A DNA stretch of 64,000 nt from Rhodoplanes tepidamans (lineage in GTDB: Bacteria > Pseudomonadota > Alphaproteobacteria > Rhizobiales > Xanthobacteraceae), in assembly GCF_030813915.1 (NCBI RefSeq), contig NZ_JAUSUJ010000007.1, forward strand, positions 124,001-188,000. The letters are read 5' to 3'. Positions 56,691 to 64,000 of this stretch are shown here, in pieces. Position 1 is the stretch's first letter, and each line of letters begins with the position of its first letter. The translations under genes were made by a program, and so were the position numbers. Under the pieces are notes generated by a model. That model saw only the letters and a program-made list of their open reading frames with translations, did not search any database and was not told where the DNA came from.

Positions 56691-59600
56691 TCAGAACAGG
56701 TCGAGCTGCCGGGCCGGCCTGCGCCGTCGTGCGCCGGCGGCGGCGACCGTCAGGTCCGCGGCGATGTCGGCGAGGAACGGCGACGGCGGCAGCCGGCGCA
56801 CCGCGCCGCGCCAGTGCCGCTCGGCCGCGCGGGTCAGCACCAGCCGGTCCCTGGCACGGGTCACGGCGACGTAGAACAGCCGCCGCTCCTCCGCCTGCCC
56901 CGCCTCGTCGGCCGCCGAATCGCCCCACGAGAACGGCACCAGCCCGGCCTCCAGCCCGACGACCAGCACCACCGGGAATTCGAGCCCCTTGGCCGCGTGC
57001 ATGGTCATGAGCGAGACGCGGTCGGCGCGGCGGTCGCGGAAATCGGCCTCGGTGGACAGCGCCACCGCCTCGACGAGGCGGGCCGGATCGCCGCCGACCG
57101 CCTCGCTGGCGGCGAGCGTCGCGAGCCACCCCCGTGCCTCGGCGAGTGCGGCCGGCTCGGCCCGGCCGGCCCGGCGGACGGCCTCCGCCGCGGCCGCGAT
57201 GCGGGCGGCCAGCCGCGGGCCCGCATCATCCGCCGCCTCCGCTCCGTCCGCCGGGCCCAGCCCGTCCAGAATCGCGGTGACGCCGGGATGTCCGGCGATG
57301 GCCGCGGGCGAGCTCTTCATGAACGGGATGCCGGCGCGGTCGAGCGCGGCGCGCAGCGCCGCCGCCTGGGCATCGGTCCGATAGAGCACCGCGCAGTCGC
57401 CGAAGCCGAGTGCGCCGGCGGCCGCATCGCCCCTGTCGCAGCCGGCGGCGAGCAGGTCGTGACCGCCGAGCAGGTCTTCGATGGTCGCGGCGACGAAGTC
57501 CGCCTCCGCCGCCTCGTCCGCCGCCACATGGGTCGTGATCGGCGTGCCGCCCGGACGGACGATGCCGTCGCCCGGCGCGCCGACGAGGCGCGCCGCCGCC
57601 GTCGCGATGGTCGCGGTCGAGCGGTAGTTGCGCGCCAGCCGCAGGGTGCGGGCGGCCGGGAAATCCCGGGCGAAGCGCGCGAAGCAGGCGGCGTCGGCGC
57701 CGCGGAAGCCGTAGATCGCCTGGTCGGGATCGCCGATCACGCACAGACGGCCCTCGGCCCCGGCGATCAGCCGCAGCAGCCGGTACTGCTGCTCGTCGAC
57801 GTCCTGGAACTCGTCGGCGACGACGTGCGGGAAGCGCGCCCGCCACGCGGCCGCGATCTCGGCATCCGCGGCGAGGAGATCGGCCGAGAGCACGACGAGG
57901 TCGTCGAAGTCGACCCAGCCCTGGGCGCGGCCGGTCCGCGCCAGCACGGCGCAGGCCTCCGCCGCCTCCACCGGTCCCGCGGCGCCGGTGCGCTTGAGCG
58001 CCGAGACGGCCTGGAGCAGACGGGCGGCGCGCGCCTCGCCGAGGCCCAGCGCGTCGGCCAGGGCGGCCCGGCGCTCCGCCTCGCCGGCGATCCGGAAGTC
58101 GGCGCCGAGGCCGGCCCGGTCGGCATGGGCGCGCAGGATGGCGAGACCGAGCGAATGGAAGCTGTGCACCGCCACGGCCCGCCCCGCCTCGCCGAGCAGT
58201 GCGACGAGGCGCGTCCGCAGCTCCTCGGTCGCCTTGCGGGTGAAGGTGACGGCGAGGCAGGCGCCGGCCGGCACGCCGCGCTCGCGCACCAGATGGGCGA
58301 TGCGATGGACGAGCATGCGCGTCTTGCCCGAGCCCGGGCCGGCGATCACCATCAGCGGGCCGTCGGTCGCCGCGGCGGCGCGGGCCTGATCGGGATCCAG
58401 CCCGGCGAGCACGCCGGCGTGGCCGGAGCGCTCCGCCGGAGCCGGCGCCGGACCCGGCCCGGACGGCGCGGCCGCGTCGCCCGGCGCCTCCGCGGCCGCC
58501 CGGCGTTTCGGGGCCCGCGGACGGCGCAGGAGCGGCGCGTCGAACAGCAGCCGGCTGCCGGCGAGCCGGTCGATCTCGCCGTCCTCGAACAGCCGGATGA
58601 CGCCGTACTCGCCGTCGTAGCCGGCCTGCCGGATCACCGCCCCGGCGCGCAGCCGGGTCACCGCCTCCCCGAGCAGCGGATGCACCCCGGCGACGTCCTC
58701 GGCCGGCAGGGTCTCCAGCACCGCGAGCTCGGGCCCGAGCGCCGCGACGGTGCGGTCGTAGATCTCGGCGACGGCCTTCGATCCGACACCGCTGCCGACG
58801 ATCTCCGACAGGACCTCGGGCAGCGGCACCAGGCTCGATACGCTCCCCGCGGTGGGCGGCGGCACCACCTCGGCCTCGCCGCGGTCGGCCAGCGTCTCGA
58901 CCCGGTGCGACACCCCGATCGTCACCGGCCGTCCGCAGACCGGGCAGCGGCCGCCGAGCGCGATCGTCTCCTTCGGGTCGAGCCGCACCCCGCAGGCGCG
59001 GTGCCCGTCCATGTGGTACTTGCCCTCCTCGGGGAAGAACTCGACCGTGCCGACATAGCCGTCACCGGTCTCCAGCGCCCGGCGGATGGCGAAATAGTCC
59101 GGCGCACAGGAGAAGCGCGTCGCCTCGCGGCCGAGCTTGCCGGGCGAATGGGCGTCCGAGTTGGAGACCAGCCGGAACCGGTCGAGCGACGAGACCCGCC
59201 AGTTCATCGCCGGATCCGACGACAGGCCGGTCTCGACCGCGAAGATGTGCCCGGCGAGATCGCCGTAGCAGTCCGCGATGGAGTCGAAGCCCGACTGCGA
59301 GCCGAGCGCCGCGAACCACGGTGTCCAGACATGGGCCGGGACCAGGTAGCTGTCCGGCCCCGACTCCAGGGCGATCTCCAGGAGGTCGCGCGAATCGAGC
59401 CCGAGGATCGGCCGGCCGTCCGAGGCGATGTTGCCGATGCGCGCGAGGCTCGCCGCCAGCCGGTCGGCGGCGTCGAGATCGGCCACGTAGATCAGGTGGT
59501 GGATCTTCCGGGTCTTGTCGCCCTTCTTGTAGATGGTCGAGATCTCGGTCGTGAGCATGAAGGAGACCGGCCGCCGGCAGGCGGGCGGCAGCGTCGCCCA

Positions 59601-59825
59601 CAGCGGCGCCTCGATCTCGGGGGCGAGGCGGAACAGCCCGTCGCCCTGCGCCACCAGCTTGTCCTTGATCTCGGCGAGCCAGGCCGGATGCACGCAGTCG
59701 CCGGTGCCGACCACGGCGATCCCCTTGCGGGCCGCCCACCAGGCGAGGCGCTCGAGGTCGAGGTCGCGGCTGGTGGCGCGGGAGTGCTTCGAGTGGACAT
59801 GCAGGTCGGCGTGGATCCACGTCAC
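56691..59825 (-). CDS. Endonuclease Q (PHP nuclease) fused to a UvrD/Rep-type helicase
   Basis: The 1044-residue protein has two enzymatic parts. Residues 1-430 match the EndoQ group (TIGR00375): PHP metal ligands in DLHVHSKHS, GTGDCVHP, MLTTEISTIYKKGDKTRKIHH, LVPAHVWTPW and SNSDAHSPGKLGRE, and a zinc site C278, C294, C297 (GGRCPVCGRP) with H307. EndoQ nicks DNA at uracil, hypoxanthine or abasic sites. A linker (431-472) rich in Ala/Pro leads to an SF1A helicase (473-1044) with AGPGSGKT, DEFQDVDEQQ, GDPDQAIYGFRGAD, RNYRS, MHAAKGLEFPVV and FYVAVTRARD. Both halves look active. GTG 59825 gives the EndoQ start; the frame is open to 59912. The fusion suggests nicking coupled to unwinding in DNA repair. 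Confidence 0.92.
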   Translation of the reverse strand: MTWIHADLHVHSKHSRATSRDLDLERLAWWAARKGIAVVGTGDCVHPAWLAEIKDKLVAQGDGLFRLAPEIEAPLWATLPPACRRPVSFMLTTEISTIYKKGDKTRKIHHLIYVADLDAADRLAASLARIGNIASDGRPILGLDSRDLLEIALESGPDSYLVPAHVWTPWFAALGSQSGFDSIADCYGDLAGHIFAVETGLSSDPAMNWRVSSLDRFRLVSNSDAHSPGKLGREATRFSCAPDYFAIRRALETGDGYVGTVEFFPEEGKYHMDGHRACGVRLDPKETIALGGRCPVCGRPVTIGVSHRVETLADRGEAEVVPPPTAGSVSSLVPLPEVLSEIVGSGVGSKAVAEIYDRTVAALGPELAVLETLPAEDVAGVHPLLGEAVTRLRAGAVIRQAGYDGEYGVIRLFEDGEIDRLAGSRLLFDAPLLRRPRAPKRRAAAEAPGDAAAPSGPGPAPAPAERSGHAGVLAGLDPDQARAAAATDGPLMVIAGPGSGKTRMLVHRIAHLVRERGVPAGACLAVTFTRKATEELRTRLVALLGEAGRAVAVHSFHSLGLAILRAHADRAGLGADFRIAGEAERRAALADALGLGEARAARLLQAVSALKRTGAAGPVEAAEACAVLARTGRAQGWVDFDDLVVLSADLLAADAEIAAAWRARFPHVVADEFQDVDEQQYRLLRLIAGAEGRLCVIGDPDQAIYGFRGADAACFARFARDFPAARTLRLARNYRSTATIATAAARLVGAPGDGIVRPGGTPITTHVAADEAAEADFVAATIEDLLGGHDLLAAGCDRGDAAAGALGFGDCAVLYRTDAQAAALRAALDRAGIPFMKSSPAAIAGHPGVTAILDGLGPADGAEAADDAGPRLAARIAAAAEAVRRAGRAEPAALAEARGWLATLAASEAVGGDPARLVEAVALSTEADFRDRRADRVSLMTMHAAKGLEFPVVLVVGLEAGLVPFSWGDSAADEAGQAEERRLFYVAVTRARDRLVLTRAAERHWRGAVRRLPPSPFLADIAADLTVAAAGARRRRPARQLDLF

Positions 59826-59980
59826 GGGAGCGGCTCGCCTTTCGACGTCTGCGGCCACCATCGGGGCGGCGGCGGAGCGAGACAAGGCGGCTGCCCGGGA
59901 AAACGCCCGCAAATCACAGCATCGACGCCCCGCCGCCGGCCGGAGGCGCGCCGCCCCGCCCTTGAACCCGCCATATTTCG

Positions 59981-59998
59981 ATATATCTTACGATATAT
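59981..59998. promoter_or_regulatory. Inverted repeat ATATATC-N4-GATATAT upstream of the DUF2218 gene
   Basis: Exact 7-base arms lie 50 bases before ATG 60048, in an AT-rich patch of an otherwise GC-rich gap. The CGATATAT element also occurs twice as a direct repeat. It resembles operators of PadR-like repressors, which is only a suggestion. Confidence 0.5.
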
Positions 59999-60047
59999 AC
60001 GGCGGTCCGTCCCGGCCGTCGTGACCCCCGAACCTCAGGACGCGACC

Positions 60048-60371
60048 ATGTCCGATTTCCACAGCACGGCCCGGGTGCCGACCCCCAATGGCAGCCGCTA
60101 TCTCCAGCAGCTCTGCAAGCACTGGAGCCACGATCTCGCGGTCGACTTCACGGCCGAGGCCGGCACCGTGCGGTTTCCCCGCGACGCCCGCGGCGCCGAC
60201 TGGCCGGCCGACGCCGTCCTCACCCTGCAGGCCGGTCCGGACGTGCTCGAATGCCGTCTGGAGGCGAGCGCCGCCGGACAGCTGCACGCCCTGCAGGAGG
60301 TCGTCGCCCGCCATCTCGACCGCTTCGCCTTCCGCGAGGCGCCGCTGCGCTTCGACTGGCAGGCCGCCTGA
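60048..60371 (+). CDS. DUF2218 protein
   Basis: The 107-residue protein matches the DUF2218 family: FHSTARVPTPNGSRYLQQLC, KHWSHDLAVDF, RFPRDARGADW and the C-terminal HLDRFAFREAPLRFDW. The domain is found alone or at the N terminus of siderophore-interacting proteins, so a link to iron is possible; no activity is known. ATG 60048 has no strong ribosome site. An inverted repeat at 59981-59998 upstream suggests tight regulation. Confidence 0.87.
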   Translation: MSDFHSTARVPTPNGSRYLQQLCKHWSHDLAVDFTAEAGTVRFPRDARGADWPADAVLTLQAGPDVLECRLEASAAGQLHALQEVVARHLDRFAFREAPLRFDWQAA

Positions 60372-60622
60372 GACGGCAGGCGCCTGCGGCGCCCGGCAGG
60401 TCGGCCGCCCGGGCCGGCCTGCCGAAACTGAGCGCTGAACGCTTCGAACGAATCGGCCATGTGCAACCAAGCCGCTTGTACTTCACGCGGCGTTACTGGC
60501 GCGTTTGAAGATAGTTTTAATAATTTTTGCGAAAAAATGGCGTCGGGCAAGCTCATCCGTCCCGGATCGAGCCAATAGCAAGCCCGCGCGACTGACCCCC
60601 TCCTGCCAGCACAGAGTGCCCC

Positions 60623-62314
60623 ATGTCGCTTCTCGGCCGCATCAAGATTCTACCCAAGATTCTCTCGGTCATCGTCCTTCTCGCCGCCATCGCCGGCTTC
60701 GGCGCATGGTACGCGGCCGGACAGATGCACACCGTCGGCTCCCGCTACGCCGAGTTCCTCGCCAAGGATGCGGCGGCACGCGTCACGCTCACCCGGACCA
60801 ACCGGCTGCTCTGGCAGTACGAGGCGCTGGTCTACAAGACGATCGCCGAGACCGACGACGCGCAGATGCTCAAGCTGCCGCCGCAGATCGACAAGACGAG
60901 CGAAGAGATCGGCGCGGCGCTCACCCAGCTGACCGGGCAGGTGCCGCGCTACGCCGACAGGATCGAGGCCGCGCGGCGCAGCATCGAGGCGATCGTCGCG
61001 GCCGGCAAGCCCGCCATCGCCGCGGCCTTGCGGAACGACAACGCCAAGGCCGCGGACCTGGTCCGCACCGGCCTCGACCCGCTGATCGTCAAGCAGGTGG
61101 CGAGCAATCTCGCCTTCGCGCAGCAGCTCGACGAGGACATCACCCGCGGCACCGAGACGCTGGCCGCCGCGACCGAAGGCTCGATCCTCTCGACCTATCT
61201 GATCATCGGCGTCGGCGTCGGCGTGGCGCTGGCCGTCGCCTTCGCGATCTCCCAGTTCGGCATCGCCCGTCCGATTCAGCAGCTCACCGCCGGCATGCAC
61301 CAGCTCGCGGCGGGCAATTTCGAGGTCGTGCTGGCCGGGCTCGGCCGCAAGGACGAGGTCGGCGAGATCGCCGGCGCCGTGGAGGCGTTCAAGATCAAGG
61401 CGGCCGAGAAGGCGCGCGAGGAGGCCGCCGCCCAGCAGGAGGCCGAACGGCGCGCGGCGGAGCAGCGCAAGCGCGACATGCGGCGGCTCGCCGACGAGTT
61501 CGAGGGGGCGGTCGGCGAGATCATCGAGACGGTCTCGTCCGCCTCGACCGAGCTCGAAGCCGCAGCCGGCACCCTCACCCGCACCGCCGAGACGACCCAG
61601 CAGCTCTCGACCCGCGTCGCCGCCGCCTCCGAGCAGGCCTCCGCCAACGTCCAGAGCGTCGCCTCGGCGACCAACGAGATGGCCGCCTCGGTGCAGGAAA
61701 TCTCGCGCCAGGTGCAGGAGTCGAACCGCATCGCCGACGAGGCGGTGAGGCAGGCCGAGAAGACCGACGGCCGCATCACCGAGCTGTCGCAGGCGGCGAA
61801 CCGCATCGGCGACGTCGTGAAGCTGATCACGGCCATCGCCGAGCAGACCAACCTGCTGGCGCTGAACGCCACCATCGAGGCGGCGCGCGCCGGCGAGGCC
61901 GGCAAGGGCTTCGCGGTCGTCGCCCAGGAGGTCAAGGCGCTCGCCGCCCAGACCGGCAAGGCCACGGGCGACATCTCGGCCCAGATCGCCGGCATGCAGG
62001 CCGCGACCCACGACTCGGTCAGCGCCATCAAGGAGATCGGCGGCACCATCGGAAAGATCGCCGAGATCACGGCCACCATCGCGGCAGCCGTGGAGGAGCA
62101 GGGTGCCGCGACCGGCGAGATCGCCCGCAACGTCCAGCAGGCTTCCCTCGGCACCACCGAGGTCGCCAGCAACATCACGCAGGTCGATCGCGGCGCCACC
62201 GAGACCGGCTCGGCCTCCTCGCAGGTCCTCTCGTCGGCGCAGTCGCTGTCGAGCGAGAGCAACCGGCTGAAGCTCGAGGTCGGAAAGTTCCTGGAGACGG
62301 TGCGGGCCGCCTAG
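60623..62314 (+). CDS. Methyl-accepting chemotaxis protein
   Basis: The 563-residue receptor has a first membrane helix ([20 protein letters not shown], about 13-33), a periplasmic four-helix-bundle sensor (about 34-190), a second helix ([18 protein letters not shown]), a HAMP domain ([19 protein letters not shown]) and a long cytoplasmic signalling coiled coil. The hairpin tip reads [20 protein letters not shown] and [15 protein letters not shown]. It reports an unknown ligand to CheA/CheW. No che genes are in the window. The upstream gap 60500-60540 is AT-rich and should hold the promoter. A terminator follows. Confidence 0.95.
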   Translation: MSLLGRIKILPKILSVIVLLAAIAGFGAWYAAGQMHTVGSRYAEFLAKDAAARVTLTRTNRLLWQYEALVYKTIAETDDAQMLKLPPQIDKTSEEIGAALTQLTGQVPRYADRIEAARRSIEAIVAAGKPAIAAALRNDNAKAADLVRTGLDPLIVKQVASNLAFAQQLDEDITRGTETLAAATEGSILSTYLIIGVGVGVALAVAFAISQFGIARPIQQLTAGMHQLAAGNFEVVLAGLGRKDEVGEIAGAVEAFKIKAAEKAREEAAAQQEAERRAAEQRKRDMRRLADEFEGAVGEIIETVSSASTELEAAAGTLTRTAETTQQLSTRVAAASEQASANVQSVASATNEMAASVQEISRQVQESNRIADEAVRQAEKTDGRITELSQAANRIGDVVKLITAIAEQTNLLALNATIEAARAGEAGKGFAVVAQEVKALAAQTGKATGDISAQIAGMQAATHDSVSAIKEIGGTIGKIAEITATIAAAVEEQGAATGEIARNVQQASLGTTEVASNITQVDRGATETGSASSQVLSSAQSLSSESNRLKLEVGKFLETVRAA

Positions 62315-62339
62315 CCGCGCCCGCCGCGACGCACCACGC

Positions 62340-62376
62340 GACAGCCCGGACCGGCGACGGCCCGGGCTGTCGTCTT
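62340..62376 (+). terminator. Terminator of the chemoreceptor gene
   Basis: Arms GACAGCCCGG (62340-62349) and CCGGGCTGTC (62362-62371) are followed by GTCTTT. It lies 26 bases after the stop codon, in the gap to the convergent membrane protein gene. Confidence 0.8.
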
Positions 62377-62406
62377 TCGGGACGGGGCCGGCCGACCGAC
62401 CGGCGC

Positions 62407-62970
62407 TCAGCCCGCGGGTTCGGCGGAGCGGCCGAACAGGCCCGCCACCAGCAGCCCGATCAGCACCAGGAGGCTGGCGACGCTGATCGCGTTGACCATC
62501 AGCATGGCGGCCTGCTGCTCGGCCGGAAAGGCGACGAGCGGAGCGCCGACCAGCCCGCCGAGCCAGAGATAGGCCAGGAACGGCAGCGCCAGCACGGGCA
62601 GCGAGGCGAGCCGCTCGTGCGGCCGCACCAGCACGGCCGCGAGCAGCGCGCAGGGCAGCAGGAACAGGTCGAGCCCGCTGTCGCGCCCGACCGCCTTGAT
62701 GGCGATCAGCGTGTTGGCGACCCCGACGACGGGCAGCAGCAGCCGCCCGGTCAGCGAGTTCCACCGCGCCGCCGCCGGCACGGCGAGGAAGAACGGCGTC
62801 GACAGCAGCGTCAGCCACACCGGCCAGGCGGCCCGGCCGGCGATGGCGTGCAGATACAGCGGATAAAAGGGCTGGTTGCCGACCACGACGAGCGCCACGG
62901 TCGCCGCGATCCCGGCGAGGGGATCGTCGACGGACGCATAGGCACGCAGTCTGGCCAAGCGGTCGGGCAT
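62407..62970 (-). CDS. Hypothetical integral membrane protein
   Basis: I do not recognise the family. The 187-residue protein has about five to six membrane helices (GIAATVALVVVGNQPFYPLYL, VWLTLLSTPFFLAVPAAARW, LFLLPCALLAAVLV and others) and a short polar N terminus (PDRLARLRAYASVDDPLAG). It should lie in the inner membrane. CGGAG stands 9 nt before ATG 62970. It is convergent with the chemoreceptor gene and follows a region with a VapC remnant. Confidence 0.75.
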   Translation of the reverse strand: MPDRLARLRAYASVDDPLAGIAATVALVVVGNQPFYPLYLHAIAGRAAWPVWLTLLSTPFFLAVPAAARWNSLTGRLLLPVVGVANTLIAIKAVGRDSGLDLFLLPCALLAAVLVRPHERLASLPVLALPFLAYLWLGGLVGAPLVAFPAEQQAAMLMVNAISVASLLVLIGLLVAGLFGRSAEPAG

Positions 62971-63039
62971 GGGGGCTCCGGAGCTGTCTCGTTTACGCCG
63001 GAGGCGCCGCCGGAGATCACCCGGGGTCGGAGGTCTCGG

Positions 63040-63190
63040 ATCGCGCCGTCGATATCGGTCCGGGCGAACTCCCCGCCGACATGAAGAAGCCGGCACGCAT
63101 GCTCCTTCGCCACCTCGTAGGCGAAGCGGTCGCCGAGGTTCAGCCCCGCCGGGTTCACGCCGCTGTCCCACCACTCGGTCACCGACACGC
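63040..63190 (-). pseudogene. Remnant of a VapC-type PIN-domain toxin
   Basis: On the minus strand about 45 codons read NPAGLNLGDRFAYEVAKE, ACRLLHVGGEFARTDID, which is the C-terminal part of a PIN-domain VapC (family form: LNFGDCFAYALAKE ... LLFKGDDFARTDI). The N-terminal half with the first catalytic acids and any VapB partner are not present, and the frame continues without order on both sides. It is a decayed toxin gene. The rest of 62971-63290 shows nothing else. Confidence 0.6.
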
Positions 63191-63290
63191 GCACGCGGCT
63201 GCTCCCGCGATGACCTCGCCGGGCAGAACGGACAATGATCCGGTTCGAGGACGAGCAGCCGCTGGTCCACGGTCGAAGCAAGTGGCCACG

Positions 63291-63328
63291 AAAAAAGGCC
63301 GGAACCCAGAGGGTTCCGGCCTTTTTTT
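63291..63328. terminator. Strong bidirectional terminator
   Basis: Perfect 11-base arms GGCCGGAACCC (63297-63307) and GGGTTCCGGCC (63311-63321), loop AGA, with AAAAAA before and TTTTTTT after. It ends the glutaredoxin transcript on the minus strand and could also stop transcription from the left. Confidence 0.95.
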
Positions 63329-63374
63329 CTCGTCTCGGGCAAGCGCCGTGAGGGCGCCTCGGACGAGGGTGACG

Positions 63375-63713
63375 TCAGCTCGCGGCCGGCGCCTTCACCT
63401 CGATGCCCTTGTCCTTGAGGAACTGCTGCAGCTCGTTCGCCTGGAACATTTCGCGGATGATGTCGCAGCCGCCGACGAACTCGCCCTTGACGTAGAGCTG
63501 CGGGATCGTCGGCCAGTTGGAGAAGTCCTTGATGCCCTGGCGGAGGTCGTCGTTCTCCAGCACGTTCAGCCCCTTGTAGGGCACGCCCAGGTAGTCGAGG
63601 ATCTGCACCACCTGGCCGGAGAACCCGCACATCGGGAATTGCGGCGTGCCCTTCATGAACAGCACGACGTCGTTCGAGTTCAGCTCGTTCTGGATGAATT
63701 GCTCGATGCCCAT
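63375..63713 (-). CDS. grxD: Monothiol glutaredoxin Grx4/GrxD
   Basis: The 112-residue protein has the monothiol active site CGFS (C29-S32 in TPQFPMCGFSGQ), the glutathione-binding segments WPTIPQLYVKG and GGCDIIREM, and usual length. Such proteins hold a [2Fe-2S] cluster with glutathione and pass it to apoproteins, often with a BolA partner. ATG 63713 is used, with AGGGA about 10 nt upstream. A strong terminator follows. The RidA gene lies upstream on the same strand. Confidence 0.96.
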   Translation of the reverse strand: MGIEQFIQNELNSNDVVLFMKGTPQFPMCGFSGQVVQILDYLGVPYKGLNVLENDDLRQGIKDFSNWPTIPQLYVKGEFVGGCDIIREMFQANELQQFLKDKGIEVKAPAAS

Positions 63714-63842
63714 GATCACGTCCCTGGAGGCCGGCCGCCCAAGTGCGACCGGACCCGTCGTTTCGCGACTATGTAATCGCAGATCGCGCGGCGGACCAAG
63801 CCCTTCGGCGCGATTGTGACGATTCGTCAGGTGGATTTCCGT

Positions 63843-64000
63843 TCACTTTTTCGCGGGCGCGTAGAACGTGCCCTCCACCTCGCAGATGTCGTCCTGGTTC
63901 AGGCGATCGACCTCGACGATGGTGCGGGGCGGGTACGGACCCTTGCCCCACAGCTCCTCCTGCACCTTGTTCACCAGCGGCCGGAACCGGTACATGTCGG
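63843..64000 (-). CDS. RidA-family protein, C-terminal part (runs off the window)
   Basis: The minus-strand frame ends at 63843 and gives about 52 residues: MYRFRPLVNKVQEELWG, YPPRTIVEVDRLNQDDICEV and EGTFYAPAKK. The segment PPRTIVEVDRL and the end EGTFYAP are those of the YjgF/RidA family, which hydrolyses reactive enamines and imines. The arginine of PPRT is the conserved substrate-binding residue. The N-terminal half lies beyond position 64000. It may be co-transcribed with grxD, about 130 bases downstream. Confidence 0.87.
   Translation of the reverse strand, partial: DMYRFRPLVNKVQEELWGKGPYPPRTIVEVDRLNQDDICEVEGTFYAPAKK

Noticed and set aside
55031-60371. Genomic island integrated at a tRNA
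   Set aside because: Two tRNAs, a toxin-antitoxin pair and an unusual helicase are suggestive, but there is no integrase, no repeated tRNA end and no clear change in composition.

Overview
The window is a high-GC chromosomal segment (about 70% GC by eye) with dense coding and short intergenic gaps. It most likely comes from an alphaproteobacterium of the order Hyphomicrobiales (Rhizobiales). The basis is gene content (small DUF1127 and DUF4189 proteins, short-type Psd with PssA, FixJ-like regulators, a form II cox-type cluster, a CheB-CheR-PAS kinase, LOG, CimA) and several families of intergenic palindromes of the kind common in that order. I cannot resolve the genus. There is no integrase, transposase, prophage or CRISPR array.

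Layout. 1-2 kb: the end of a LivF-like ABC ATPase that runs in frame, without a stop, into an aldehyde dehydrogenase, then the wreck of an SDR gene. 2-3.4 kb: a secreted phytase-like esterase. 3.7-9.7 kb: a catabolic operon on the minus strand (2-hydroxyacid dehydrogenase, class II aldolase, FGGY kinase, GntP permease) with a divergent AraC regulator, probably for a sugar acid. 9.8-15.1 kb: a FecI/FecR surface-signalling set with a giant TonB receptor that carries a second outer-membrane barrel at its C terminus. 15.2-19.5 kb: HAD phosphatase, acid-ceramidase-like amidase, GST, Na+/H+ antiporter-like protein and a lone receiver domain. 19.6-21.9 kb: MASE1 histidine kinase plus LuxR-type regulator. 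22-27.7 kb: PssA and Psd (phosphatidylethanolamine synthesis), an Atm1-type ABC exporter and a LOG protein. 28.2-33.6 kb: a large CheB-CheR-PAS-kinase and a small operon of unknown proteins. 33.8-38 kb: CimA, an unrecorded 37-residue membrane peptide, GNAT, DUF559 and CysS. 38.6-42.5 kb: HPP protein, SDR/AraC divergent pair and two small secreted proteins.

42.5-54.7 kb holds a molybdenum hydroxylase system of the form II CO-dehydrogenase type: coxS-coxL-coxM structural genes, then coxD (MoxR ATPase), coxE (VWA), coxI/XdhC maturation factors and a MocA-like cytidylyltransferase, all on the minus strand. A heme-type TonB receptor with its own AT-rich promoter sits in the middle. 55-64 kb holds tRNA-Cys, a RelE/HigB-type toxin with an XRE antitoxin and a clear palindromic operator, DUF1127, tRNA-Asn, an Endonuclease Q-UvrD helicase fusion, DUF2218, a chemoreceptor, a VapC remnant, monothiol glutaredoxin and the end of a RidA protein.

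The item most likely to be new biology is the 1044-residue EndoQ-UvrD fusion at 56691-59825, with both enzymatic halves carrying complete motif sets. Others worth attention are the TonB receptor/Omp31-like double barrel, the undefined sugar-acid operon, the interchangeable-arm palindromic repeats and two small coupled ORFs.
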